From positions 248,001 through 312,000 of the forward strand of contig NZ_BAAAYL010000001.1 of assembly GCF_039536205.1 (NCBI RefSeq): a stretch of DNA of 64,000 bases, in the 5' to 3' direction. Below the pieces are notes generated by a model. That model was not told the DNA's origin. It made no database searches and worked only from the letters and a program-made list of their open reading frames with translations. Positions 1-8,096 of this stretch are shown here, in pieces (within the stretch, counting starts at the first letter, position 1; every line of letters begins with the position of its first letter). Position numbers and translations under genes: made by a program. The DNA is from Streptomyces sannanensis (GTDB taxonomy: Bacteria; Actinomycetota; Actinomycetes; Streptomycetales; Streptomycetaceae).

Positions 1-36
1 GACTCCCCGGGAAAAGAGCGCCGCGCAGGCGACGGT

Positions 37-774
37 TCAGTAGGCGCTGTTCACATTGTCGATCGAACCGTACCTGGCGGCGGCGTAGTTGCACGCAGCA
101 GTGATGTTGGCGACCGGGTCGAAACTGTCCATCGCCGTACCGGGCACGTGATAAGCGCGGAAGGTCGGGTCGATTATCTGCAGGAGCCCCTTGGACGGTA
201 TTCCGGCAGCGGCGTTGGAGTCCCAGTTGTTGACGGCCCGTGGATTGCCCGAGGACTCGCGCATGACGTTTCGGTGGATTCCTTCATAGGAACCGGGAAT
301 CCCGTGCCTGGCCATGATGTCCAGCGATTCCTTGATCCAGCCGTCGAGGTTGTCGGAGTACGTCGCGTACTTCGCAACGGGGGCACCGCCTGCGGCAGTC
401 TCGGCCTTCGCGCCAATGGTCAGCGTGATGCCGGGACTCAGCACCGCCGGGTCGCCACCGATGACCCTCCGATTGTCCGTGTACAGCCTCTTCCAGCCAC
501 CGCTCAAGGAGTACTTGTCGGCGATCGTCGCGAGGGTGTCCCCCGCTGCCACCGTGTATGTCGTGGGGACGGCCGTCGTCGCGGCGACTGCCGCGACGGC
601 TCCGACGGCCGGAGCCATCGCCCTTTCGGCGGTGACGGGCCGAGCCGACGGCGTGGCGTGCGCGGTGGCGGCGACGACGATCGGCAGGACGAACGCGGCA
701 CCCGCACCCGCGGCGACGAAACCTTGAGTGAGTCGACCGTTCCTGGGGCGGCGGTGCTTACCCTTCGCAGGCAT
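37..774 (-). CDS. Secreted LysM / SLT-domain transglycosylase-like protein
   Basis: A 245-residue exported cell-wall protein. A basic N-terminus (MPAKGKHRRP) and hydrophobic stretch look like a signal peptide. A LysM domain follows (GDTLATIADKYS, with ITLTIG at its end), then a C-terminal SLT-like domain whose candidate catalytic Glu lies in MRESSGNPRAVN, followed by GLLQIIDPTF. By family it should bind peptidoglycan and cleave it or help remodel it. The ATG at 774 is chosen because the longer frame to 846 reads back through the riboswitch 3' part. The c-di-AMP riboswitch in the leader is typical for Streptomyces wall hydrolases and probably controls it. No partner gene lies beside it. Confidence 0.9.
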   Translation of the reverse strand: MPAKGKHRRPRNGRLTQGFVAAGAGAAFVLPIVVAATAHATPSARPVTAERAMAPAVGAVAAVAATTAVPTTYTVAAGDTLATIADKYSLSGGWKRLYTDNRRVIGGDPAVLSPGITLTIGAKAETAAGGAPVAKYATYSDNLDGWIKESLDIMARHGIPGSYEGIHRNVMRESSGNPRAVNNWDSNAAAGIPSKGLLQIIDPTFRAYHVPGTAMDSFDPVANITAACNYAAARYGSIDNVNSAY

Positions 775-787
775 GACGAATTCCTCT

Positions 788-958
788 CCGTCGCCTGCGA
801 GGTGAGCTGTCGGGTTCGGACCGGAGATGGCCGGCCGCATATACATGCGACTTCACCCCGAGCCGTTCCGGATTTCCGGATCGGCGGCTTACCTGGGTCC
901 CCCGCTCCTGCCGTTCGTGATTGGGTGCAGTTTCCGGACGGTGGCAGGATTCGGCGGT
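788..958 (-). ncRNA. c-di-AMP riboswitch (ydaO-yuaA type) in the leader of the LysM/SLT gene
   Basis: On the minus strand the leader shows the conserved blocks of this class in order: CGCCGAATCCTGCC near the 5' end, GCGGGGGACCCAGGTA, GGGGTGAA, and CCGAACCCGACAGCTCACCT followed by CGCAGGCG. It ends about 14 nt before the ATG at 774. In Streptomyces this class usually turns off wall-hydrolase genes when c-di-AMP is high. Exact ends are approximate. Confidence 0.9.
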
Positions 959-1503
959 CCATCCGGATTGCGGTGACCGTAAGCGAGAAAGCCGGGACGG
1001 AACAAGCCCTCTATTCCCAATCGCAATCCAATGACAAGATCCAAGGCAGGGAAAGGGTGTCACCCATTCCGCGCCGGGAGCTCAACTTCCCCTTCGAGGA
1101 AGGGAAGTGGGGCTGGCGGGGCATCACCCACAATTTTCCGACGTGACCGACGTCACTGATTGCGTAAGGTGAATTCCTCGGCGGCACCCCACGCAGAACA
1201 AAAAGATTACATATAAACACAAAACGGACATTGTCACCAATGTGATCCAATTGCCTGCATTCCTGGATTTCCCGGAGGGGAGCTACAGAGAAGGCGGACG
1301 GCCTGATTCTCGATCGAGGAGAGCCAGGCCTCGGCGGACCGGACCTGCGCCGGCGTGGAGCGTCGTCGCGGTGGCGGTGCGGAATGTGCGCGCCCCCAGC
1401 GTCCGCCAACCGCCGACGAGATACGACCTCGTGATGGGGCGTCACCCATCACTCTTGTTCAAGCTTCGAATAGTCGTCCTCAAGGGACAGAACAGCTCAT
1501 GCG
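959..1503. other. Intergenic region, no gene supported
   Basis: This stretch separates the riboswitch leader from the phosphatase gene. It must hold the promoter of the leader RNA on the minus strand. Parts are AT-rich for this genome, for example around 1196-1225. The open frames across it have Arg/Pro-rich shadow composition and no recognisable motif. Confidence 0.6.
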
Positions 1504-1935
1504 TCATGGCTTGAAGCGGGAAACGAAACGGCGCTGCCAGGGTGTCTCCACAGCGCTTGACGCGTAGTGCTCCCGGACGTAGGCGACCGCCTCGCGGTTG
1601 GGCACCCCGTCCAGAACCGCGAGGCAGGCCAGCGCCGTACCGGTACGTCCCCGTCCGCCGGCGCAGGCAATCTCGACGCGCTCGGCCTCGGCGCGTGCCC
1701 ATGCCTCGCGCAGCGCGTTCCCCGTCGCCGTGCGGTCGGACGGCAACCAGAAGTCCGGCCACCGCAGCCAGCGGGCCTCCCAGGCGACGGGAGGCGGCTC
1801 GTGGCCCAGCAGATACAGGGCGAAGGTGGGCTGCGGCCCTGCCGGAAGGGGGCGGCTGAGCCCCCGGCCCCGGACGAGCCGGCCCGAAGGCAGTCGCAGC
1901 ACGCCCGTCGTCGTGTGCTCCCAGGCGGTGATCAC
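1504..1935 (-). CDS. Protein-tyrosine-phosphatase-like (DSP) protein
   Basis: A 143-residue cytoplasmic protein with the Cys-x5-Arg phosphate loop in IACAGGRGRTGTA, the hallmark of tyrosine and dual-specificity phosphatases. The residue before the loop is Ala, not the common His. Short stand-alone proteins of this kind are frequent in Streptomyces, and their substrates are unknown. It starts with GTG at 1935. MITE copy 1 lies just upstream (1948-2161), so its promoter probably lies within or next to that repeat. Inferred role: dephosphorylation of an unidentified protein or small molecule. Confidence 0.75.
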   Translation of the reverse strand: MITAWEHTTTGVLRLPSGRLVRGRGLSRPLPAGPQPTFALYLLGHEPPPVAWEARWLRWPDFWLPSDRTATGNALREAWARAEAERVEIACAGGRGRTGTALACLAVLDGVPNREAVAYVREHYASSAVETPWQRRFVSRFKP

Positions 1936-1947
1936 CGAGCAAGCCTA

Positions 1948-2161
1948 GTGCCCCTCCCGGCAAACGTTTGCCCCGTCGCGACGCTCCCCCAGCTACCTCC
2001 CCCAGCTACCGCTGGGGGTGCCCCCAGGGTGCCCCCAGGCATGCATGCCCGCTGCGTTGGCCGAAAACCCAAGGAGCGCTGCTACGAGGGTCTTCGGCCG
2101 CCGTGCGATCGCACGCACCGGACGCCGCTCCTTGACGGGCAAACGTTGCCGGTCGCGGCAC
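1948..2161. repeat. MITE-like palindromic repeat, copy 1
   Basis: Imperfect terminal inverted repeats bound the element. The left arm is at 1948-1972 (core GGCAAACGTTTGCC) and the right at 2138-2161 (GGCAAACGTTGCCGG). Inside is a C-rich block with two copies of CCCCCAGCTACC (1986-2010), partly complementary to the following GGGGGTGCCCCCAGG. It contains no coding sequence. The same C-rich block and a similar terminal-repeat layout recur at 58977-59206. Confidence 0.7.
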
Positions 2162-2180
2162 TGGCTTCAATCGTTCATGA

Positions 2181-2206
2181 GGGCCCGTCAGCCTGCTGAC
2201 GGGCCC
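2181..2206 (+). terminator. Strong hairpin followed by a short T run
   Basis: The arms GGGCCCGTCAGC and GCTGACGGGCCC (12 bp, 2-nt loop) are followed by GTTT on the plus strand. No plus-strand gene precedes it. It may act on either strand between the two minus genes, or belong to the edge of the MITE. Confidence 0.6.
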
Positions 2207-2403
2207 GTTTGCGGCCTGGTTGGTTGGGGGATCCGGGGTCCGGGCAGGCTGGTGGCCCGGTCGCCGCGCCGGGTGGGCGTCGGGTTCCACGGTTCCGGTG
2301 TGTGCAGGCTCGTCGGGGCCTCCGGGCCCGGCCGGCGGTTCCCGGGGCCCGGGGCTGCTGCCGGCGCGGGACGGCACCAGCCCTCCGGGCCAGGTACTCC
2401 TGG

Positions 2404-2877
2404 TTATCCGAACTGGCCGGGCTGGTAGTCGCCGGCGGGCTGCTGGATGATGACGTTCATCCGGTTGAAGGCGTTGATGACGGCGATCAGGGACACCAGG
2501 GCGGCGAGCTGCTCCTCGTCGTAGTGCTTGGCGGCGTTCGCCCAGGCCTCGTCCGTGACCCCGCCGGCCGCGTCGGCGAGGCGGGTGCCCTGCTCCGCCA
2601 GCTCCAGCGCCGCGCGCTCGGCCTCGGTGAAGACCGTGGCCTCGCGCCACGCCGCGACCAGGTTGAGGCGCACCGACGTCTCACCGGCCACGGCGGCCTC
2701 CTTGGTGTGCATGTCGAGGCAGAAGCCGCAGCCGTTGATCTGACTCGCGCGGATCTTCACCAGTTCCTGCGTCGCGGGAGGCAGAGTCGAGTCCGCGACC
2801 ACCTTGCCTGCCGAGACGATGTGCTTCAGGAACTTGCCTGCGGTCGGGTTGCCGAAGACGTTCAAACGGGCATCCAT
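2404..2877 (-). CDS. Carboxymuconolactone-decarboxylase / AhpD-like protein
   Basis: A 157-residue protein of the CMD/AhpD fold. The redox motif CxxC-x3-H is present in NGCGFCLDMHTKEA. It begins MDARLNVFGNP, continues through the helical CMD core (LVKIRASQ), and ends with AFNRMNVI. Members with this motif have alkylhydroperoxidase-type activity, often against organic peroxides. The ATG at 2877 is preceded by GAGGAG at good spacing; the longer frame has no support. No partner reductase is adjacent, so the physiological electron donor is unknown. Confidence 0.85.
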   Translation of the reverse strand: MDARLNVFGNPTAGKFLKHIVSAGKVVADSTLPPATQELVKIRASQINGCGFCLDMHTKEAAVAGETSVRLNLVAAWREATVFTEAERAALELAEQGTRLADAAGGVTDEAWANAAKHYDEEQLAALVSLIAVINAFNRMNVIIQQPAGDYQPGQFG

Positions 2878-3184
2878 GGTGTGCTCCTCTGCCGTTGTCG
2901 GTGGCTGCACACTCATGACGGAACAGCGAGGCGCGATGCGACACGAACGAATGTGACGTGCGTCTCCCCTGCCCCGCGCTGCGGGAGCCACCACCAACGA
3001 CGAGGTTCAGGACCACTGCCCGGACGCCACCCTCGCGCACCTCGCGTGCTGACCGGGTGGGAGACGGCCGGGCGAAGGCCACCGGTCCAAAACCGGAGGG
3101 CTCTGCACGCAGTACGGCTGCATCCGCCAGGTGAAAGCGCGAGGCCGGTGCTCGGACCACCACGGCAGGGCCCTGGGTGTCGCG
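2878..3184. other. Intergenic region upstream of the AhpD-like gene
   Basis: It holds the promoter of the AhpD-like gene (minus strand) and the 3' end region of the P450 gene. The open frames are shadows with skewed Arg/Pro/Gly content. No gene, RNA or clear operator was recognised. Confidence 0.5.
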
Positions 3185-4390
3185 CTACCAGGCCACCGGC
3201 AGCTCGATCGGGAAGCGCCGGATGGTCTCCGTGTCCCAGCGCACCTCCTCCGCCGGCACCGCCAGCCGCAGCGCCGGGAACCGCTCCACCAGCCGCCCGA
3301 TCGCCACCTCCAGCTCCGCCATCGCCAGCGGCGCGGCGATGCACCGGTGTCCGCCCCAGCCGAAGGTCATGTGCGGCAGGGCCTGGCGATCGGGGTCGAT
3401 CTCATCTGGGTCCGTGTAGCGCTCAGGATCGCGGTTCGCTGTCAGGTACGACACATGGACGAAGTCGCCGGCCCGGATCCGTACCCCTCCCATCTCGACG
3501 TCCTCCAGGGCCACCCGGGGAATGCCGACGCCCTTACGGAAGGGAATGAAGCGGAGGAGCTCGTCCAGCACGGTGGTCAGGGTCTCCGGCCGGCTCCTGA
3601 GCTGCTCCATCAGCTCGGGACGGGTCAGGAGCAGGTAGACCATGTTGCTGATCTGGCAGGTCGCCGTGTCATGCCCGCTGAGCATGAGTGTCAGCGCCAT
3701 GACCGCCAGCTCCTGGTCGTCGAGCACGTCCTCGCCGTCCTTGGCCGCGGCCAGCGCGCTGATCAGATCGTCCTCGGGGACACGTCGCCGCTCGCCGACC
3801 ATTTCGCCGAAGTACGCCCGCAGCTCCGCCTTGGCGGCTGCCGCGGCCTGCCGGCCGTCCGGGCCGGTGGAGAGCAGCTGGTGCGCGTACTCCTGCATCC
3901 GTGACCGGTCCTCGGCAGGGATCCCCAGCAGCTCGCAGATGGTGTGCTGAGGGAACTTCTCCGACAGGTGATACGCCAGATCCGCCGGCGGCCCCTGCTC
4001 GGCCATCTCGTCGAGCAGTGTGTCCGCGAGCCTTGTGATCGCCGGCCGCATACGGTCCACATGCCGCTTGGTGAACGCCTGCGAGGCCAGCTGCCGCAGC
4101 CTGCTGCTGCGCGGCGGGTCCATCACATTGATCGACTCCGGGGCGACGATCGGCTCCGGCGTCAGCCGTGGATAGTCATGACCCATGATCCCCGCCCGGC
4201 TGAACCGGTGATCGGTGGTCACCTGCCGTACCTCGTCGAACCCGGTGACGAGCCAAGCGTCGGCGTCGCCGTACGGCAGCCGGATCCGGGTGATGGAGTC
4301 GCGGGCCATCAGCTCCGCCAGCGAGGGGTCGAACTCGAGGGCGTCGCTGAAGTCGAACGGACAGGTGGTTGCATCGCCGGTTTCGGTCAT
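3185..4390 (-). CDS. Cytochrome P450 monooxygenase
   Basis: A 401-residue soluble bacterial P450 (usual length about 400). The I-helix oxygen-binding region reads LSGHDTAT. The K-helix ExxR is ELLR in LDELLRFIPF. The haem loop FGWGGHRCIAAP places the Cys ligand at residue 350; the usual Gly two positions after Cys is Ala here. It hydroxylates or epoxidises an unidentified substrate using ferredoxin electrons. No ferredoxin or ferredoxin reductase gene is adjacent and no biosynthetic cluster is visible, so the substrate cannot be predicted. The start ATG is at 4390; the gene is divergent from the GNAT gene. Confidence 0.95.
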   Translation of the reverse strand: MTETGDATTCPFDFSDALEFDPSLAELMARDSITRIRLPYGDADAWLVTGFDEVRQVTTDHRFSRAGIMGHDYPRLTPEPIVAPESINVMDPPRSSRLRQLASQAFTKRHVDRMRPAITRLADTLLDEMAEQGPPADLAYHLSEKFPQHTICELLGIPAEDRSRMQEYAHQLLSTGPDGRQAAAAAKAELRAYFGEMVGERRRVPEDDLISALAAAKDGEDVLDDQELAVMALTLMLSGHDTATCQISNMVYLLLTRPELMEQLRSRPETLTTVLDELLRFIPFRKGVGIPRVALEDVEMGGVRIRAGDFVHVSYLTANRDPERYTDPDEIDPDRQALPHMTFGWGGHRCIAAPLAMAELEVAIGRLVERFPALRLAVPAEEVRWDTETIRRFPIELPVAW

Positions 4391-4627
4391 GGGGTACTAC
4401 TCCAGCTCCAGGACGACGAGCGCTGTTGGCGCGCAGAGGGGGGTGAGCGAGAGAGGCAGTCGACTTCGCCGTTTCTCGCAGATGCCTTGCACACATTGCA
4501 CCAGCACCGGACGCTCCAGGGCGTCCCGATTGACCCGTCCGAGGCACACCACCCCCGGCCGCCCTCTGCACAACCACCCGCGCCGGTGCTCATTTTCCGT
4601 TGCCTGTCCTGGGCGGAGGAGCACAGC

Positions 4628-5383
4628 ATGTCAGCCGTGACTCGACACGATGAACAGCGCCAGACTCTCGCCGGCCCCGATGGGGTGCCGGTCCTGACCT
4701 ACATCCGGGGCATCCGCGACGGCCATCCCTGGGCCGACCTGGCGGAGGTGGTGGGACCGGATCCGGTGCCGTCCATCCTCGACGGCATGTCGGGATGGGC
4801 GGTCTCGGGGTCCGCACATCTGGGCGAACAACTGATCCAGCACGGTGCGCGCATCATGCGGCACGCCCACAGCATGCAGCGTGACCTGGTCTCGGACCCA
4901 CCTCCGCCCGACTGGTCGTCCTTGAGCCTGCCGGACGGACTTCGCGTGGTTCCCTGCGACCGTGGAGCCCGTGAGCTGTTCCCGGCGTGGCGTGCCGCTT
5001 TCTCACCCGAACACCCTGATCACTACCGGGGCAGCGACGCACAGGCGCTCGATGCGGAACTGACCCCGCTCTTGGCAGGTGACGTACTCGGACCGGTCAT
5101 GTCATGCAGCAGACTGGCGGTCGACGAAGCGGACCGCGTGGTCGCCGGGGTGATCGTCACGAACCGCGACGGCCTTCCCTGGATCGCGACGGTCTTCCGC
5201 CGGCCGGGCCCCCGTCATTCCGGTCTCGGGTCCAGGCTTCTGCGTCGGGTGCTCGCCGATGCCGCGTCCCACGGCCTGACGGAGATCGCGCTCGTGGTGA
5301 GCGATGCGAATCCGGCCCGCGGCCTGTACGAGAAGCTCGGTTTCCGGCTCACGAGCACCTCTCTCACGGTCGTCGTCCCCTGA
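4628..5383 (+). CDS. GNAT-family N-acetyltransferase
   Basis: A 251-residue protein. The C-terminal half is a GNAT fold: the acetyl-CoA loop region RHSGLGSRLLRRVLADA at about residues 195-215 is followed by the typical end NPARGLYEKLGFRLTS. The first 95 residues are an extra N-terminal region with no recognised domain (RGIRDGHPWADLAEVV). The ATG at 4628 is chosen over the long upstream frame, which is antisense to the P450. The substrate is unknown. Confidence 0.85.
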   Translation: MSAVTRHDEQRQTLAGPDGVPVLTYIRGIRDGHPWADLAEVVGPDPVPSILDGMSGWAVSGSAHLGEQLIQHGARIMRHAHSMQRDLVSDPPPPDWSSLSLPDGLRVVPCDRGARELFPAWRAAFSPEHPDHYRGSDAQALDAELTPLLAGDVLGPVMSCSRLAVDEADRVVAGVIVTNRDGLPWIATVFRRPGPRHSGLGSRLLRRVLADAASHGLTEIALVVSDANPARGLYEKLGFRLTSTSLTVVVP

Positions 5384-5435
5384 GTGGTTCAGAGGTCCGA
5401 CGTTCAGCGCTGCTGCCGCTCGACGTGGCCCGCCC

Positions 5436-6404
5436 TCAGAGCCAACCGCGTCGGCTGGCCTGGACGCCGAGCTGGAAGCGGGTCTGCGCGCCCAGGACTT
5501 CCTGGAGGCGGGCGATACGGCGAGCCACCGTCCGTTCGCTGACGCCGAGTTCGCGGGCGATGGACTCGTCGGTGAGTCCGCTGCTGAGGTAGGTGAGGAG
5601 CTGCCGGGCGTCGTCGGTGGGCGCGGCGCCGACGTCGTCCATCGACTCGTCGCCGGCGGGGAGCGGAACAGCCATCTGCCAGTACGCCTCGAACACGCCG
5701 ATGAGGCCGTCGAGCAGGGCGGATCGCTGGACGGCGATGTGGTGGCGCCGCTGGGGATCGCGCGCGGGTGCGGCGACGACGGCGAAGCGGTCGTCACAGA
5801 TCATCAGGTTCAGTGCGACGTTGGGGAAGACGCGGGCGCGTTCACCGAGGTTGACGCAGGTCTGGATGGCCTCCCGGCCTATCGGGTCACGCAGTATCCG
5901 GGCGCCGTAGACCACTGAGTACGCAACGCCACGTGCGAGCGCCTCCAGACAGCCCGGGGCCACCTTCGGGGGCGCGGCGAGACGGCCGGAGGGTCCGATG
6001 GACAGAGCGCGAACCTGGTGCACCGCCTCGTCCTGGACGCGCCGGGCAAGCGCTTCACGGGCCTCCTCCATCCGGACGATCTCGATGTATCCGGGGCCTT
6101 CGGCGTGGTGGTCGCGCCAGAACTGGGAGAGTTCGTCGGCGCTGTCCCGCAAGGCACCGAGTTCCTTGGCGCGGATCTCCGCGAGGGCGTCGAGCGCGGC
6201 GCGCGGGGGGCGGGCGACGAGCCGTTCGCCGTCCGGTTCCACCAGTCCCATGCCGGACAGTTCGTCGGCCGCCGCATCGACGGCGTCCGGAGCCACCCGC
6301 AGGATGCTCGCCAGCGCGGCCGACTTCGTCGGGCCGCGCTGAACGAGCGCGAGGTAGATGTCCTCAGCGGTCGCGGTGAGGCCGATGGCCCGAAGTGGAT
6401 GCAT
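5436..6404 (-). CDS. TrmB-like / LuxR-type transcriptional regulator
   Basis: A 322-residue DNA-binding regulator. The N-terminus resembles a TrmB winged helix (TATAEDIYLALVQRGPTKSA). A central region may sense a ligand (GYIEIVRMEEAREA onward). The C-terminal LuxR/GerE helix-turn-helix is at about 265-315 (LTYLSSGLTDESIARELG, then VSERTVARRIARLQE). This architecture is common in Streptomyces and its targets are usually unknown. Direct repeats at the start codon suggest autoregulation. It is divergent from the zinc protease gene, a possible target. Confidence 0.85.
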   Translation of the reverse strand: MHPLRAIGLTATAEDIYLALVQRGPTKSAALASILRVAPDAVDAAADELSGMGLVEPDGERLVARPPRAALDALAEIRAKELGALRDSADELSQFWRDHHAEGPGYIEIVRMEEAREALARRVQDEAVHQVRALSIGPSGRLAAPPKVAPGCLEALARGVAYSVVYGARILRDPIGREAIQTCVNLGERARVFPNVALNLMICDDRFAVVAAPARDPQRRHHIAVQRSALLDGLIGVFEAYWQMAVPLPAGDESMDDVGAAPTDDARQLLTYLSSGLTDESIARELGVSERTVARRIARLQEVLGAQTRFQLGVQASRRGWL

Positions 6405-6434
6405 ATTCGAATCATTGCACGCATATGCGATTCA
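6401..6434. promoter_or_regulatory. Direct repeats over the regulator start
   Basis: GCATATTCGAATCA (6401-6414) and GCATATGCGATTCA (6421-6434) are near-identical direct repeats 20 bp apart, two helical turns. The first overlaps the ATG of the TrmB/LuxR-type regulator. The spacing suits a tandem-bound dimer, perhaps the regulator itself. The regulatory role is inferred. Confidence 0.4.
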
Positions 6435-6598
6435 CTCCATGTCAAGGTCGTGTCCACATAGCGACTACCGCCGGGTAGGGCGATGACCGGGGTGACGTTT
6501 CGTCAGGTGAGAGACGGTCACATCATGCGTTCGCAAGGATGAGTGACGTCTGTCAGTTTCCCGCCATGCCGGATTCAGACAGCACCAACGGCTTCTCC

Positions 6599-6612
6599 AG
6601 AAAGCGCTTTCT
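6599..6612. promoter_or_regulatory. Perfect 14-bp palindrome, LacI-type operator candidate
   Basis: AGAAAGCGCTTTCT is a perfect palindrome with a central CG, the usual layout of LacI/GalR operators. It lies 97 bp upstream of the zinc protease start, in a 304-bp gap holding both divergent promoters. No LacI gene is in the window. Confidence 0.45.
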
Positions 6613-6708
6613 TTGCAGACTCTTGGCCCACGGCATAGCCAACCGCCTCACCCGTCCCACAAGGACGGTCGGCGCGTCGGCTCCAGCAGACGACCAAGGA
6701 GTTTCCCC

Positions 6709-7932
6709 GTGAAGAAGACCCTCGCCTGGGCCGTCACCCTCGTGACCGCGGCCACCTGCACCCTTGGCGCCGCCCTGCCGGCTGCGGCCGCGAACGACAC
6801 GACGGCGGCCGCAGCCACTGCCGCGTCCAACGGATCCACGATCGACACCTCTTCACTCAGTCCGAAGGCGAAGGCCCTCGTCGACGAGATCCTCGCCAAG
6901 CTGCCGACCGACTGGCAGGAGCGCCTCCAGGCAGCCAACGCCAAGTACGGCATAGGCGACGCCCAGTGGACGGAGATCCGCAACAGCATCATCAACCCGG
7001 GCGACTACCAGTGCCAGCGCACGGAGCTGACGACCTACGCGAACTCTCTGCTCGAGGGCGCCGACCCCTTCGCGATCTTCATGCTCTCCTGGTTCGGCGC
7101 CTTCGACCTCCCCACCTACGATGCGCTGCTGTTCGGCAGCGAGTCCAAGTCCAACACTTACGGTGTCAATGGCGAATACACCAACCAGCTGACGTCGGAA
7201 GCCAAGGACCTCAAGAAGTTCTGGGACATCTACTCCGACGACATCCAGCTGATGCCGATGCACGGTGCCGACGTCTTCTCCTCCCCCGAGCGCGCCGCCC
7301 GCACCCTGGCCGTGCTCTACGGCGAGACGCCCGAGAGCATGCTCGACCTGGCCGAACTGTTCATCGAACTGATCGACTCCGAGCCCGTACTGAAGGGCGG
7401 CGCCAACCCGATCTTCACCTTCAACGCGTTCGCCTTCTCCGAGAAGGGCGACCCGCAGCCGCTGGGAATCTCCGACCGCATCGTCATGGGTGACGGCATC
7501 CTGGAGGCCATGAAGGCCATCGGCCTGGGCGACACCGCCCCGCGCGCCATCCTCGGCCACGAGTTCGGCCACCACGTGCAGTACGAGAACAACCTCTTCG
7601 ACAACACCACGCTGACCGGGCCGGAGGCCACCCGCCGTACCGAGCTGATGGCGGACGCGTTCGGCACCTACTTCCTTACGCACTCGCGCGGCGAAGCCCT
7701 CAACACCAAGCGGGTGCTGGACTCCGCCCAGTCCTTCTACCAGGTCGGCGACTGCAGCTTCCGCAGCAACGGACACCACGGCACGCCCAACCAGCGGCTC
7801 GCGGCGTCCACGTGGGGAGCGAGCGTCGCCAACGACGCCCCCAACCAGGGTCACATCCTGCCCTCGATGAAGCTCGACGAGCTGTTCGAGGCGAAGCTCC
7901 CCGACCTCGTGAAGCCGGACGCGAGGAACTGA
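6709..7932 (+). CDS. Secreted neutral zinc metallopeptidase
   Basis: A 407-residue exported protease. The signal peptide is KKTLAWAVTLVTAATCTLG, ending near LPAAAAN. The zinc site HEFGH (His284-His288) is followed by a candidate third ligand Glu in RRTELMADAFGTYF, the gluzincin pattern. The middle contains a helical region (FAIFMLSWFGAFDLP). The start is GTG at 6709, with AAGGAG about 10 nt upstream; the longer ATG frame gives an implausible Arg/Pro-rich leader. A GAAAGCGCTTTC palindrome upstream suggests repressor control. The substrate is unknown. Confidence 0.85.
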   Translation: MKKTLAWAVTLVTAATCTLGAALPAAAANDTTAAAATAASNGSTIDTSSLSPKAKALVDEILAKLPTDWQERLQAANAKYGIGDAQWTEIRNSIINPGDYQCQRTELTTYANSLLEGADPFAIFMLSWFGAFDLPTYDALLFGSESKSNTYGVNGEYTNQLTSEAKDLKKFWDIYSDDIQLMPMHGADVFSSPERAARTLAVLYGETPESMLDLAELFIELIDSEPVLKGGANPIFTFNAFAFSEKGDPQPLGISDRIVMGDGILEAMKAIGLGDTAPRAILGHEFGHHVQYENNLFDNTTLTGPEATRRTELMADAFGTYFLTHSRGEALNTKRVLDSAQSFYQVGDCSFRSNGHHGTPNQRLAASTWGASVANDAPNQGHILPSMKLDELFEAKLPDLVKPDARN

Positions 7933-8037
7933 GGACGTCACCCCGGGTACACGGCCGGGTCGGGGCGTGACGGCCGACAGGTCTGACGCCGACCGCCCCA
8001 CGGCCGCGTACCCGGGCCGCGCCCGCGAAGGGCGACC

Positions 8038-8061
8038 GGCCCGCCGGCACACCGGCGGGCC
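8038..8061. terminator. Bidirectional hairpin between convergent genes
   Basis: A 10-bp perfect stem, GGCCCGCCGG / CCGGCGGGCC with loop CACA, lies between the end of the zinc protease (7932, plus) and the end of the kinase (8097, minus). There is no long T run, as is usual in Streptomyces. Confidence 0.6.
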
Positions 8062-8096
8062 GCAGCATGTCGAGCGAACACCCAGGTGTTCAGAGG

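Noticed and set aside
148..1146. Plus-strand open frame opposite the LysM gene and riboswitch
   Set aside because: It runs antisense to the conserved riboswitch and the SLT domain and has Arg/Gly-rich shadow composition.
2209..3549. Long plus-strand frame over the AhpD-like gene
   Set aside because: Antisense to a gene with a clear CxxC-x3-H motif and good ribosome site; composition is shadow-like.
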